The notes beneath the pieces were generated by a model. The model saw only the letters and a program-made list of their open reading frames with translations. It was not told the DNA's origin and searched no databases. From Zelopaecilomyces penicillatus (Eukaryota; Ascomycota; Sordariomycetes; Hypocreales; Pseudodiploosporaceae), in NCBI GenBank assembly GCA_005765155.1, contig VCCP01000002.1, positions 3,844,001 to 3,908,000 of the forward strand: DNA of 64,000 nucleotides, given 5' to 3'. This document shows positions 11,094 to 22,543 of this stretch, piece by piece; positions within the stretch are counted from its first letter, which is position 1, and each line of letters begins with the position of its first letter. Position numbers and translations under genes: made by a program.

Positions 11094-12817
11094 ATCAAGT
11101 CTGACAGTATCAAAGCATTAAAGCATTAAAGCATTAAATTAAACTAGCCTAGAATTTATAGATAGGGAATGAACAATCACAACGTTTAACGAACTCTGGT
11201 TGTCGAGTTTTCGTTTAAATCTCCTACTCATGAGGCAGCCAGCCCAAGTAATCAACTCTACACTGACTGTATTATCGGGCAGATATTTAAAGCCGCCGAT
11301 CTGAACCTTGAGGATTTCCCACTTTTCTGTATGGTGTTTTCGGCCGACTGTGGGTTCTTACATTTCTAGTCCCAAGGAGGGTAGAGGTAGGGGGCTCGGC
11401 CGGCCGGCTCCCGCACAGACAAAATATCTAGCTTTTAAGTGCCTCAGACGGTCTCTTTAGCCTCCTTTAGCTGGCTAACTAACTCCTACTAGTTCCCCTT
11501 TGATGGCACGCACTGACGAGATGTCGGGACCTTATAGGGCCAAACGCTGTTCTCAGCCTTGTGCGGAGGGTCCTTTTTGGGAGTGCTTATCCATCTGAAG
11601 GGAACTATGGAGTATTCTTTTCCCTTTTTTGCCACTGATGATTCTGTCTTCGGTGCAATGTCGGCCTAGACTGTCCCGTTTCTAGGGTTTTTGAGCAAGT
11701 ATATTGGTAATCATGTTGTTCTGGGAAGACAACGGATAGGGTAAAACACACATCCTTGAAAAGATATGGGGCCGTCGGTTGTGTGTGGATAGCGTTCATC
11801 ATGTATTTCAAATCGTAGCGAAGATTGTACAGGCGTTTCGACTTGGCTATCAACATGAGGAGTCCCGACTTGAGCAAGATACAGTACCGTCTCTAAGCTA
11901 AGAGTGAGACTTGCATTAACTATTCTCTCACAGCAATCGAAATCTTGCGTTTCCGGGACTATCTGCATCGGTTAATTCATCATACAAATAGAACTAGTAA
12001 ACACTCCCCAGCTGACCCAAGGGGCAATCTTGCATGTACAGGATGCCGTCTCTTTCCACTAGATATTAACTCAAGAATGTGCTTCTGAGGGAGTTCTATA
12101 TTCACAAGAGCTAGCAATATCATCGATTGCTTGTGTTGGTGCTGCGGACGTCTCAATCTGTGTGTGTGGGGAGAGAGAAAACACAGGTATGTATGGGTGT
12201 GTGAGAGAAAGTGCTGCGCCAAGCCAGCCATCTTGGTTACGGAGTACTCTCTCTAAGGAATCAGAATGCCCCCGTGTTGCATATTTACACACCCAATAAC
12301 CCCTGTGTATGCTCCACATGTATCTAGAAAGTGTAATTAGGCTCCCTTGCTCTATATCCATGTCCTCCATGGCTATTTCCAGGTAGTGCAAAAGCAAGGA
12401 GGGCGTGTACTTTGAGGAATGAAGACAGGAGTGACATGTACCCGAACTCATGCTATTGTGGATGCCTGCCATCAATATTTGGAGCTTTTCTGGAGCATTT
12501 TGCTTGATGTAGCTTTTTATACGTGAATTAAGCGGGTGTTTAGGGGGCGTCCACAACAACAATAAATGCCAGCAGAGACGATGGATAAGCCGCAGCCCTA
12601 GGGACAGACATGTCACTTTCGATTAGAAATCCAATAAAGGATGTTAATATATCTGAATAGTCCGAGTGAATCAACTAGAGTGTAGAATTTCACAATTGCA
12701 TCGCTGGCCAGCGGCAAAAGAAGGGGGCAATGTCCACCAACCTAGACCAAGGCTTTTCCGCTCAAGTCAAGGAACAAATAGTAAATACATGATGAGAAAA
12801 GCCTCCGAGACTATATA
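11094..12817. other. Intergenic region, no gene supported
   Basis: Begins with an 8-bp tandem repeat (see 11112-11135). Reading frames such as 12071-12616 on the minus strand (181 codons) have no motif and the composition of non-coding DNA. A TATA-like element (CTATATAATG) ends directly at the start codon of the tentative gene at 12818. Confidence 0.4.
11112..11135. repeat. Tandem repeat, 3 x AAAGCATT
   Basis: Three perfect copies of an 8-bp unit directly after the AflR-like gene. A short AT-rich tandem of this kind probably lies in its 3' UTR or terminator region. Confidence 0.8.
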
Positions 12818-13145
12818 ATGTCTTGGAAGATTTTAGTGCTAGGCTCGTTAATCACGGCGCTGAAAACAGGCTTTTTCGCTATGGCAGCCCCCCCCCCCCC
12901 CCCCTTTCCCCCTCTCTCGAGGTATCTAGCAAGCCCCTGTCATTTAACTCACATGTCCAAACAGAGTGGTATACGTACTGTTTACAGAATCTATCCTAAT
13001 ATTTGTAACGGCTCCATGTGACCCATCTGCATTTTGTCAAAAGTATGCAGGGACGCCGTCACCTTTGTGCAGGTCATATGATGTGGAATATCATGCGGGT
13101 GTGCCTTGGAACGACGAGGTTGGGCCGTTTGGTGTGTTTGGGTAG
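12818..13145 (+). CDS. Possible small secreted protein, two exons, with C17 tract
   Basis: Tentative. Exon 1 (12818-12921) encodes a signal-peptide-like start (MSWKILVLGSLITALKTG), then AMAA and a Pro run coded by a 17-base C tract (12888-12904). A donor GTATCT at 12922 and an acceptor CAG at 12962-12964 give an in-phase junction to exon 2 (12965-13145). Exon 2 encodes a Cys/Gly/Pro-containing tail with CDPSAFCQKY, then a third Cys, and ends at TAG. The product would be 94 aa. The homopolymer could be slipped in the assembly, and the intron is only 43 bp, shorter than others here. The alternative is that no gene exists and the frames are open by chance. No family recognised. Confidence 0.25.
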
Positions 13146-14693
13146 TGATGATAGTAGCATGCACATCGCTTCAAAGACTCTTAAGCTGTGACTTGTATGA
13201 GGTAGGTGGTAGACGCTGTACAGAGTACTCAATTTGCAGCAAAGGCAACATCACGAGCTTTTGGTATGGACCAGGCAGCCTAGGTGATACTACCACATTT
13301 CCGGGGCTTTTCTTGCGCCAACCTGCATCAACGCTATCATCTCAGCTTGCAGATTAACAGTGCTTCCTGGTTGCTCGACGCGCCACTTCACCCTCATCAC
13401 TTCCGTTGAGACCGTTCGTGGAGGGAATATGGATCACAATTAGCCTCCTTTGCTCACTGGGCTCTACCATGCGCACGCACGCAGGGGTCACCGTAAATTC
13501 CACACACCTCATTAACAGGCTATCAACCTGGTGCTGGGGCTTTCAAAAGAAAAGAAGAGCGGAACAAGACAATATCGCAGTTGCCAACGGGGATGGTGAC
13601 CAGCAGCGGCGCACTACTGCACGGGCAGCCTAGCTTTACCAACTCACACCCCCACCCCCTTTTTACTACCCAACAACGCAATTCCATCTTCAGCCGAAGC
13701 GGTGTCCAATTACTTAGCGAATCATTCTGTTGGGACATTCGTCTCCATTCAGTCAGCTAGTAGGGCTGCCAGGCACACATTCGGTAATGCCGGGAAGGCC
13801 AGGGGGAGGTTGGCATGAGCAGGAAATATACGTGGGTTTATCCAAGCACAGCCAGGGACAAGATTTCAACAAACTCTTCTATGTTACTTCTAGACCATAC
13901 CAATAGACTTTATTGAAACCTCGCTTCGGCGTGGAGCTTCTGGAATGAACAGGGGTTGAAAAATATAGGTCGGATTGGATGAAGAGAACAGGCAAAGGTC
14001 TTGATCAAGTTATGAACAAGATTTCAAAGTTTTCATTTAAATGCTCAATCCAATGGTAATATTTAGTGTTCCTTTCGAATGATTGATACGTGTAGAGATA
14101 AAAAAAAAAGGGCAGGTATTCAAATTCTACTAGTACAAAGAGGAATATTGTCTCTGTCGTGACACAATGGTTTTTCTTGGAAAATATTTCTAACTGTCCA
14201 AAACTTATTCTATCTGAGAATGAACACACAAATTACATGGTAATGATCTAAATATGCACTTGAAAATAGAAAAGCATTCTCTAATTGTTACTTCAATGTC
14301 ATGTACCCTGCAAGTTTCTAAACGCTGATCTTCTCACGTCATCGCTGATGCCAGCATCACGGTCGGCTGAGTGTCTATCCTGCAGTTTAAGATCCTTGCT
14401 GTATTGCTTGATGGGTCAGTAACTGTTGGAGCACTTACTTTAGCTTTTTAATACACAAGGATGCAAGTAACACGAGTGACGAGACCATGTTATACACATC
14501 AAACGAATACTCTTAGCTCAATTCCACAAGAGTGTTGCCATAGCTTCGGGTGCATGGAGTTCCATAAATGTGTCTGTTTTTTGAACTTGTGATGGTATTT
14601 ATCTACTATGAAAATAAAGTATAAATTACATGGCTCTCGTTTTCGTTACTACACATAGTCCTCCCAATTGCACGCACTTTCAAATGCAACGCT
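13146..14693. other. Intergenic region downstream of the glucoamylase gene
   Basis: No gene supported. The region 13,990-14,650 is strongly AT-rich. The part close to 14,693 would hold the 3' UTR of the glucoamylase gene, which is transcribed leftward. The small frame at 13406-13633 has no motif. Confidence 0.4.
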
Positions 14694-16520
14694 CTACCTG
14701 AAGACGTCATTAATAGTGCCAGTGCTGCCACAGCCCTTGGACGATGTGGATCTATGGTTGGGATCGCTCTCCCAGTTGATAGTGCCATCGGCCGACTTCT
14801 TGATGAACTTGTACTCAAAGATTGTCTCAGCTGGGATCTTCACGGTGACACTCCAGACTGGGTTCTCTGTAGTGTACTTGGAAGCGTCCAAGACAATGCC
14901 ATCAGCAGGAGTCCAGTTCTTCAGCTCAGTGATAGAGCCCACGAGGATGATAGTCTCGCCAGGAACGGTAGTAACGCGGACATTGAAGGTCATGGTGGCA
15001 TCGCATGATGGGGCGGCCTCGCAGACTGCTGGTACTTTGTTGGCGGTGGACTCGCCCCATGATGGGCCAACAACACCAGCGCGACGGTCGGTCGCGCCGA
15101 TGAAAGAAGCGTAGGACCAGGTAAGGTGGACGGCGGATAGCGGTACTCCGGTGTTTCGGTCAAACTGCTCGGCTAATGCGCCGTCAGCTGGGGTGTAAGT
15201 CTTGGAGACGGTAATGAAGTCATCGGCGTAGGTAGAGACGGCCTTGATGATGGACCCGAAGGTCTTGGAGCTCTTGCTGTAGGTGCCAACGGCGGAGTTT
15301 GGCAGAAGATCCTTGAAGAAGGGGAGCGAGACATCGGTGATGGTAATGGCACCTTGATAGTTCCACTGGTGAATGGCAGAGTACAGCTGCTCAGCCGCGG
15401 CATGGGTAGACAAGTACCAAGGGTTTCCGTTAAAGTAAACATCCTCGGAGTAGCGACCGACGGCAGCAGCTTTTCCGGGGCCCCGGTTCTTGTTGATAGT
15501 ATAGATGGAGCGGAAAGAGTCGACAACGGCCTTGTGATTCAAAAGGGCCTTTGCAGAGCAAGGCTGGAAGGTGGAGTCGGTGCACTTGGACTTGGGGTCG
15601 AAAGTGTGGATGGAGGAGAGGATGGAGTTTGCGTCCTTGCCGGTGCGGCCCTCCTTGACGTTGATGTTGGAGTCGATGAAGCCATCAGCCCAGAACCTTT
15701 GCATGAAGCACAGCACACGTGGGATGTTGACGGCACAGTCAGGGCAAGGCTTGTTCAGAGTCTTTGCCAACGCAGCTCCTTCGACGAGGGCACGGTGCGT
15801 CGCGGAAAGAGTGAAGAAAGAAGAGCCGTTGACCTCTTCCCAGAGATCGAAGCCGGTGCGGTTCCAGTAGCGCACGGTGTAGCTGAGATCCTTGGCAATG
15901 ATGGGCCACACGCGGTTGACGGCCTCGGCACGGCCTCCGTTGGCGATGAGCCAGTTGGAGTAGAGGACGAGAGCGGTGGCTCGCAGCGGAGGACCGTCGC
16001 GTTGAGGCCGGCCCCAAGGACCGGTAAACTCGGTAAGGTCGACGTGGAACTTGGGCTCGCCTAGGCCACCTGCATCGGGGCTGCCGGACGGGTTCGAGAC
16101 AGTCTGGAGCTTGGCCTGCGCGGTGATGTAGTCCTCAATCTTGGGCCGGAGGGACTTGTCGCCGTGGATGAAGCTCTCGACGAGGACCTTTAACGTCAAG
16201 GCCGCGTCTCGCGTCCAGGTGAAGTAATCTAGGAAAAGTAAGTTAGTAAAGGCATTGCTGAAAAGTAAACCATTGAAACGTAAAACAAACTCACAATCTG
16301 GGTCGGCTCGCGACGGACTGGCGATAACCACGCCCGGTGCGGCGCCGGGGGCTCTGGCTCCACCGCCACCGATGTTAGCGAGAACGCCCTTGAAGGAAAC
16401 GTCCCTCTGCTTCTTGACAAAGGCGTTGACTGCGGCGCATTCGGGTGTTGGGCCAGCGATAACGGCATCCTGCCACAGGGCAGCGATAGCCAGGCTTTGG
16501 ACAAGTTTCTTGAGCATCAT
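14694..16520 (-). CDS. glaA: Secreted glucoamylase (GH15) with C-terminal starch-binding CBM20
   Basis: Glucan 1,4-alpha-glucosidase (EC 3.2.1.3) releases glucose from the non-reducing ends of starch outside the cell. Two exons, 16295-16520 and 14694-16228, separated by a 66-bp intron (GTGAGT...CCTAG), encode 586 aa. Splicing produces the family motif DPDYYFTWTRDAAL; reading through the intron breaks it. A signal peptide covers about residues 1-22. The catalytic acid lies in DLWEEVNGSSFFT (Glu near residue 205). The catalytic base is most likely in the DGALAEQF segment (near 429), shortly before LTWSYASF. The CBM20 domain spans about 484-586 and has the typical Trp residues (LKNWTPADG, INWESDPN). 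The linker between domains is very short compared with the Ser/Thr-rich linker of Aspergillus GlaA. Start ATG 16520 is directly followed by a second ATG. Confidence 0.95.
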   Translation of the reverse strand: MMLKKLVQSLAIAALWQDAVIAGPTPECAAVNAFVKKQRDVSFKGVLANIGGGGARAPGAAPGVVIASPSRADPDCEFVLRFNGLLFSNAFTNLLFLDYFTWTRDAALTLKVLVESFIHGDKSLRPKIEDYITAQAKLQTVSNPSGSPDAGGLGEPKFHVDLTEFTGPWGRPQRDGPPLRATALVLYSNWLIANGGRAEAVNRVWPIIAKDLSYTVRYWNRTGFDLWEEVNGSSFFTLSATHRALVEGAALAKTLNKPCPDCAVNIPRVLCFMQRFWADGFIDSNINVKEGRTGKDANSILSSIHTFDPKSKCTDSTFQPCSAKALLNHKAVVDSFRSIYTINKNRGPGKAAAVGRYSEDVYFNGNPWYLSTHAAAEQLYSAIHQWNYQGAITITDVSLPFFKDLLPNSAVGTYSKSSKTFGSIIKAVSTYADDFITVSKTYTPADGALAEQFDRNTGVPLSAVHLTWSYASFIGATDRRAGVVGPSWGESTANKVPAVCEAAPSCDATMTFNVRVTTVPGETIILVGSITELKNWTPADGIVLDASKYTTENPVWSVTVKIPAETIFEYKFIKKSADGTINWESDPNHRSTSSKGCGSTGTINDVFR

Positions 16521-19500
16521 GATGGGCAGAAGGAATGTCTGTCCTCGAGTAAAACTGTGATTGAAGTCTGAACTCTGGAGGTTCTTAGAAAAGCTAACAC
16601 GACGCGCCCTTTGGCCCTTTTTAAACCTGGAGCTGAGGCACGGTCAAGGTCGTCTTACGGACGGGGTGTCAGTTCCTACGGCATCATGGTGGTCAAGAAC
16701 CCGGGGCGCGGGTCCAGAGCTAAGCTTTCGGTGGCTTGGAGAGCGCTAAGGCAATGCTGCTGGCCCGGAAATCATGCCGGTGGATGATTCTTCTTCTTCT
16801 CCAGACGCTCCTCGTTGGATTGGGAGTGTTGTGCCGTGCCAAGGTGGGACGTCTTGGGCAGCTCCTCACATGGGGCTTAATTCTTAGCTGGGGGGGATGG
16901 CTGTCGGCCCTTTCCAGCCAGTGGGCCCACTCAGATAGTTACGATGCCAGTGGTGGTGTATCCTGTGGGGTAGGTACTATGTCTTCGGTATTAGGCTTGA
17001 GAATGATGGAAGTTGGAAGATGGATGATGGATGATTTGTCGCTAAAGAGGTCAATGTGGGTGTGGGCAGCCACAGCATGGCCGGCGCCAGTCAGCCACAA
17101 ATTTGCCCGTTTGCATCTATTTCCAGGCACCTTGGCTGCTGTGTCTACGCCTACCGAGCGCCTCCATCATCGGGCCTTTTTAGGCCGGAGCACCACCATC
17201 TAACAACTAGCACTCCATCCAGCACGGCCGCCTTGTGGGAGGAAACTCTCTCACCTGAGTGAAGTGGATGAAGCGTGGATATCCGTAGTAATTATGACTG
17301 TGACTGACAGCCAAATAGAAAAACAAACAGACACACACACACACACACACAGCCCAATGCCGGTGGCCCACCTCCGGTGTACCCCGTAATATTGGATGAT
17401 GTTGAATGATGGTGTGGATGGTGCGTTTCTATCCGAGGTGCCGAGCAAAAAGGGTATTATATTGTATGCCCACCATTCCTGTTTTGGCTGTGGGCAAGGG
17501 CAATTGAGCCGAGATACTGGCGACGCTGGTCTGTGAATTCTGTGATGGAAGGTTAGTGTCGGACCGACGAGCTGAATTGCTTGAAGGGCCGCTTTTTTGA
17601 GTCGTCGCTGACAGCTGGGAAACCTGGGGGGGCAATTATTATGCGTCTGGGGTAGCCCGATGGCAGAAAGAAGCAATTCCCCGTCGTTGGACATGATGAT
17701 TACCTATTATTATCATTTTTATTACCTACGCCGTAGTATTTGTTCATGTGTCGGTATGTCTTTACAGACTCGCTACTGGACCACTTTGTCCTGATCCGGT
17801 AATTACGAACAACAATCGCCCGCATCGTCGGCATCTCTCCTCTATTACCTAGTAAGAAGACGCCCATCTTCCACACAAGTCATTCACCTACCTCACCTTC
17901 TCCTTCACGGGTCTTGGCCGTACAGCCTGGCCCACAGCGACCGCAGCTGTGGCCGCACAAGTTCCAATGCCCAGGGATCCGCCTTCTGAGCAGTACCGAG
18001 CTTTTGGCCGAACAAAAGAATGGATGGCTCGTCTAGGCAAGATTGGCCGCCGTGGCATCATACATGCGTCTTTTTATTTTATTTTATTTCAACTTACATA
18101 CAACTATGTATGCTGTCTAGCCTATCCTCTCCACAATACGATTTTACAAGGACAAGGTATGAAGGTCCATAACATTGAAGGTGAGCAGCTTGACAGGTGC
18201 TGCCGAGGCACATGATTCAAGCATCTGGGGGTGATGGTGCACGTGACCTCTATAATCCAAGATCTAATGTCGCATCCGTAGACCCTTGTCGGTGAAGTTG
18301 TGAGACCTTGCACCATCTAGTTTAAGGTCATCATAATTTCTCACTATCGGCCCAACCCCATAGGTGTAGTCACACTTCGTCGGCATGCCACTTCAGCTGG
18401 TAAGGTGGTTTGGGTGGCAATATTGATTCCCGCTGTGTCCAGAGCCGATTCCCCAGGTAATACGGCCTATGAGTGGGTTGGACTGTGCTTTAACGTGGCC
18501 GAGGCCCCAGAAGAACGCCCAAAAAAAGACACTAGAAATTTCCTTCGGAATTCGGCCAAGTTTTTTTTCGGCAGGATGCTAGTCAAGGATCGTGAGATGA
18601 TGATCCAGGATGAATCTAACATACAAAAAATAAAACAGGGTGTATCCCTCGGCTCGTTTCCTCCGACAGCCGTTCTTGTGGCCCCTTTTGACGGCGCTTG
18701 ACAAGACTTGCCACAGCCCATATCAAGCTAATTGCCAGCTAGCCATCAAAATGCAATGAATAGACTAGATACATAAACCCAAATGCTATTAACATTTAAC
18801 TCTCAAATTAATTACTACCATCATTTTCTTCTGCCAACTCAAGCTTCTATAACTGCTCTCAAGTCTCATTCATGCCATCTCACTATTTCAGTTTATTCTA
18901 CTCATCATCAAATGAGATCATCCTGTGTGATAATAAATTTGACAATGAAAAACTGTGTGCGTGATTGACATATTATGTCTACCAGTTGATGTGGATGGAC
19001 TTGTCAACCTCGAGCGCTTCCACTGTCTCTTTCTTTTCCTACAAACAAATAGGGAGATGTAATAGATAGAGTATTCCTAGGACCGAGATGTTCAAGTGCA
19101 CCGAAATACAGAGAGGGAGCACGTCTTTTTTTCTTGGGGCTAAAGGACTAGAACATGAAACCAATAGATCCCAGATTTTGAAGGCAGTGAGTGGTCATTG
19201 CCTGTTTTTGATAACAAGACAATCACACAAACCACAACAACCATCATCAACTAAGTCTGCATCACGACCCCCCCCCCCCCCACCACCTCCTGTTGAACTT
19301 AGTAAACACCGCTTTAGCGCAATAAATGAAGAACAATAGTAGTAAAAAGAAAATAAAAATAGCGCATGTACATGAATAAAAAGCTTTTAAAGAAACCACC
19401 GCATGTTTCGAGTCAAGGCCAAATTCTTCTTTTGCCAAGACGCAGTGGTTCATCTGGCTTTGCGAGAAGATCACTGACCATATTTCACAGCCAAGTGAGA

Positions 19501-19554
19501 ATCTTATCTGCTGTTACGTGGTCGATAACATGGCTATTAGCCTGAATTTTCAAC
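16521..19554. other. Intergenic region between glucoamylase and NRPS remnants
   Basis: The segment next to 16,520 is the glucoamylase promoter and 5' UTR. The rest has no supported gene. Frames such as 17251-17694 (minus) run through the AC microsatellite and are not convincing. A C-rich tract lies near 19,269-19,280. Weak traces of the minus-strand NRPS remnant may extend to about 19,400. Confidence 0.4.
17331..17351. repeat. AC dinucleotide microsatellite
   Basis: Perfect (AC)10 plus one A, in non-coding DNA upstream of the glucoamylase gene. Confidence 0.9.
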
Positions 19555-20045
19555 CTGCTTCTCCAACGTTGACTTGTTGTTGCTGAACTGCACAAAGAAG
19601 TTTATGAGGGGTCACATCACCATGGAACTGAACTCCTACTGGGATAGTATTTCAGACACGGCCCCACAAAGTCTTCGGTGCCCAGGATGGTAGCGTTACA
19701 GCCGTTGAAAACATTGCCGTAGACTACATCTTTCTCTCCAGTCATCTGAGAAAGAAATACTGCCCATGCTGTAGAAACAACAAAAGCTAGAAATATACCG
19801 TCTGGTAGCCGAGGCAAACTGATTACACGAGCTACTGTCAGGCCTATACCCTTTTTGTGGGCGGCTCCAACTACCTTCATGGCGCTGATAGAGCTTCCCC
19901 CTACGTGGAAAAGATCATCATCCAGTCCTCGTCCCATGAAGTTGATCCACTCGTCTTGTTCAACTTCATGGATCGTCTGTTGCGCACTCTGGCTCTTCTG
20001 GGTAGCTTGGTTTCTAACATGCATAACAGCAGCATACTGGTAGGA
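19555..20045 (-). pseudogene. NRPS remnant: N-methyltransferase end, carrier domain, partial condensation domain
   Basis: Read on the minus strand from about 20,045. First come residues matching the C-terminal part of an NRPS-embedded N-methyltransferase domain (YQYAAVMHV, then DEWINFMGRGLD). These run directly into a carrier-protein core (DDLFHVGGSSISAMKV), so the end of the adenylation domain that should lie between them is missing. A condensation-domain segment follows (AWAVFLSQMTGEKDVVYG, VGPC). Near 19,660 the frame shifts; the homologous reading continues in another frame and then meets a stop. No start codon and no complete domain remain. It is clearly decayed. The original product class would be an N-methylated peptide or depsipeptide, but the compound cannot be inferred. 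Confidence 0.75.
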
Positions 20046-21517
20046 GTTAAGCCCAGGAATGATCCTCTTCAGCCTAGCCTGTGGACTGAAAATCTATATT
20101 GGGTTGGAGCCAGCTTCCAAAGTCGTCGCTTTCATCAACAAGATAGTTAAGACTATTTCCTCATTATCAAACAAAGTAAACGTTTATTAGGGTACCGCGG
20201 CAGATCTGCTTCAACTCGTCTCCGATATGACGACGCAGCCATCTGTAGGCCTGGCGCTACTAAACTCGGTTATTCAGTACTTCCCCGGCCAAGGTCACCT
20301 CCTTGATGTCATCCATAGCATAATCCAACTGGGGCAAATCGAGACAATCTTCTTCGGTGACGTACGATCCTACGCGCTCTATGAGCAGTTTCTAGTCACA
20401 AAGGTGTTGCGAATAGCTGGGGAAATCTCTATCACAGACGAGATCGGGTAAATCATGGAGCGCTTAGAGAAAGCCGAGTCGGAGCTGCTTATTGATCTCA
20501 GCATTTTTACTTCCCTGGCAAACCATCTGCCAGACCATATTGAACATGTGGAAATTTTTTCCCAAGAAAATGCATGCCACGAATGAACTGAGTTGCTACC
20601 GATATGCTGCTATCGTACACGTAAAGGGGCATGGCAGATCTCAACGGTTGTTTCAGATACGCGAGTTGAGAAGAGATGAATGGATCTACTTCATGGATCA
20701 CAAGCTCAACCGTCAGTTACTGTTGAAGCTGTTGCAAAGTCGCGGCACATCATCCACGATTGCCATCAGCAACATCCTGCACAGCAAGACCATTGTTGAG
20801 AGGCACATTGTCGATTATCTCAAACATCAAAACCAGATGATGCCACAGCAAGTTTGCGACTGGCTTTCATTTGTGCGGCAAGAGGCCCAGGATTGCCCCT
20901 CACTTTCCGTGGTTGATTTGGTTGCGCTGGCTGAAGGGCAGGGCTGCGTGTTGAAGTGAGCTGGGCGAGGCAAAACTCACAACATGGTGGGTTAGATGCC
21001 GTTTTTCCACAATCATCGACAGGCATCAAAAGTCAGTGAAAGCAGGGTTGTGTATAGATTCTCCTTTGACAACCACAATCTCCTGGGTCACTCTCTGGTC
21101 AGCCGTCCACTATGGCAGCAGAAGCATGAGAAGGCAAAAGGCCAAGTTCTCGAGACTCTACAAGACACAGTGCCTTCTTACATGATTCCTCGTGAACTCG
21201 TCGTTCTAGACAAGATGCCTCTCAATCAAAACGGCAAAGTTGATCCGCATAGCATTGAAGAAAAGTCTGTTGCAAAGCCAGATAGCAAGTGCAACTCGAT
21301 GAGTGAAGTAGAACTGCAGATGCAAAAGATTTGGGGAGAGACCCTGAAAAAGGATCCAGCAACGATTAGGCTTGAAGATAATTTCTTTTTGCTTGGTGGA
21401 AATTCGTTTACTACCATGAAATTTGTGGCAATGTGTCACTTAGCTGGGCTGAGCCTTACGGTTGGAGATATCATCATGAACCCTGAGTTGCGCCATTGTG
21501 CAGGCCTCTGTGCCTAG
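20046..21517 (+). pseudogene. NRPS remnant: N-methyltransferase, adenylation C-terminus, carrier domain
   Basis: Read on the plus strand. Frame pieces in order match an N-methyltransferase SAM-binding region (SPGMILFSL, then LNSVIQYFP and GDVRSYALYEQF), its end (HATNELSCYRYAAIVHV, DEWIYFM), the post-methyltransferase motif SWARQNSQHGGLDAVF, adenylation core A10 (PSYMIPREL, NQNGKVD) and a carrier domain (FFLLGGNSFTTMKF). In-frame stops at 20188, 20449 and 20957 and at least three frame changes (near 20,560, 20,950 and 21,030) break it. The last 170 codons are still open. It is the same class of N-methylating module as the neighbouring minus-strand piece but arranged divergently. It is unrelated in type to the siderophore NRPS at 44-59 kb, which has no methyltransferase domains. 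Confidence 0.8.
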
Positions 21518-21856
21518 TGTCACATTTTTTTCCTTCAAGGTAGCTTCAATTAAGGACTAATGGTTCACTGTCAATAACTATTTTGGGGCGCGTATATTTA
21601 CCTCTCTTTCATCTTTCACCCCAGATTGATCCTACAACCTTCTACTGACACATAACAAGCAGAATATAAGATGCTGTTACTATTTGACGGCTTTGTATAG
21701 ATTTTCTTCTTCTTCCCTATCTTGAGAGTAAACAGCATAGAGACTAGCTAGTTTAATTATTTCTCTTGTGTCTTTTCACAGATGACATGTGGGCAACCGT
21801 CTGTTGATCCCATGTAGCCAGATCAGACAGCAAAAAGAGAAGAAACTACCTATGCT
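21518..21856. other. Short intergenic region
   Basis: No gene seen. It contains the 3' side of the NRPS remnant and the probable 3' UTR of the leftward acetyltransferase gene. Confidence 0.4.
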
Positions 21857-22543
21857 CTATGGACCTCTCGGCGCTGTGATCTTATATCCCATCAGCGTAA
21901 TGAGTATACCCGACCCCAGAGACCGCAAATCCTCCTCCTCCCACACCTTGAAAAGCGTCATGTTGTTCTTCGTCATAACCTTTTGACTCCCCACATTCAG
22001 CTCCGTTGTAAACGAAGTCACACATTCATCTTTCACAGTGCCCTCACCAGAAACTGTGTCTACCTCAACCTCAATCTGCGTCTCTTCTCTCGGCAGCGTC
22101 CACCACAGCTCTAGAAATGCTCCGAGAAACTCACTCACATAGCCTTTGCTCCAGTACTCGCATCGCAACATGTAAGTAATCATGGGCCACCCGAAGTTAC
22201 CCTGATGGAGGTACACGCCACCCAAGCCAATCATCTCTTGCGTGTTGTCACGAAGACAAATGGCGTACTGGAAATTATGTTCGTCGTTGGGAGGCAGGAA
22301 TTTTGCCAACTTTTGCCGGCTAATCTCAATATTGTCGATGGGCTTTCCAAGCGGATGCCACTCCATTACTTCTGGCTGCGAGTGCAAGGCATGATATGCA
22401 TCGAGATCAGAGGCTGTGAGCGGTCGCAATAGCAGCCTCTCGGTCGTGACTTGAGGGCGAGATTGCGCAGGCGGGTATGGCACTTTGGGGAGGAGTGTGT
22501 TGATGGTCGTCATACTCAGCGCCGACGGTTTGAGGCTAGTCAT
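21857..22543 (-). CDS. GNAT acetyltransferase, RimJ/RimL-like
   Basis: A single exon of 228 aa. Near residue 34 it has the entry motif TERLLLRPLTASDLDAYHAL, then MEWHPLGKP and IGLGGVYLHQ, then a segment ending in YWSKGYVSEFLGAFLELWW. This is the layout of the Acetyltransf_3 (RimJ/RimL) branch of GNAT enzymes, which transfer acetyl from acetyl-CoA to an amine. The acetyl-CoA loop is a YWSKGYVSE variant of the usual pattern. The C-terminal region (after about residue 165) is longer than in bacterial relatives. Start ATG 22543; a second in-frame ATG follows 10 codons later. The substrate cannot be predicted. It lies beside the decayed NRPS but is intact. Confidence 0.75.
   Translation of the reverse strand: MTSLKPSALSMTTINTLLPKVPYPPAQSRPQVTTERLLLRPLTASDLDAYHALHSQPEVMEWHPLGKPIDNIEISRQKLAKFLPPNDEHNFQYAICLRDNTQEMIGLGGVYLHQGNFGWPMITYMLRCEYWSKGYVSEFLGAFLELWWTLPREETQIEVEVDTVSGEGTVKDECVTSFTTELNVGSQKVMTKNNMTLFKVWEEEDLRSLGSGILITLMGYKITAPRGP

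Noticed and set aside
12071..12616. 181-codon minus-strand frame
   Set aside because: No domain, no splice-consistent extension; Cys/His/Leu-rich by base composition only.
15354..16064. 236-codon plus-strand frame
   Set aside because: It is the antisense shadow of the glucoamylase coding sequence.
17251..17694. 147-codon minus-strand frame
   Set aside because: It runs through the AC microsatellite (Cys-Val repeats) and has no motif.
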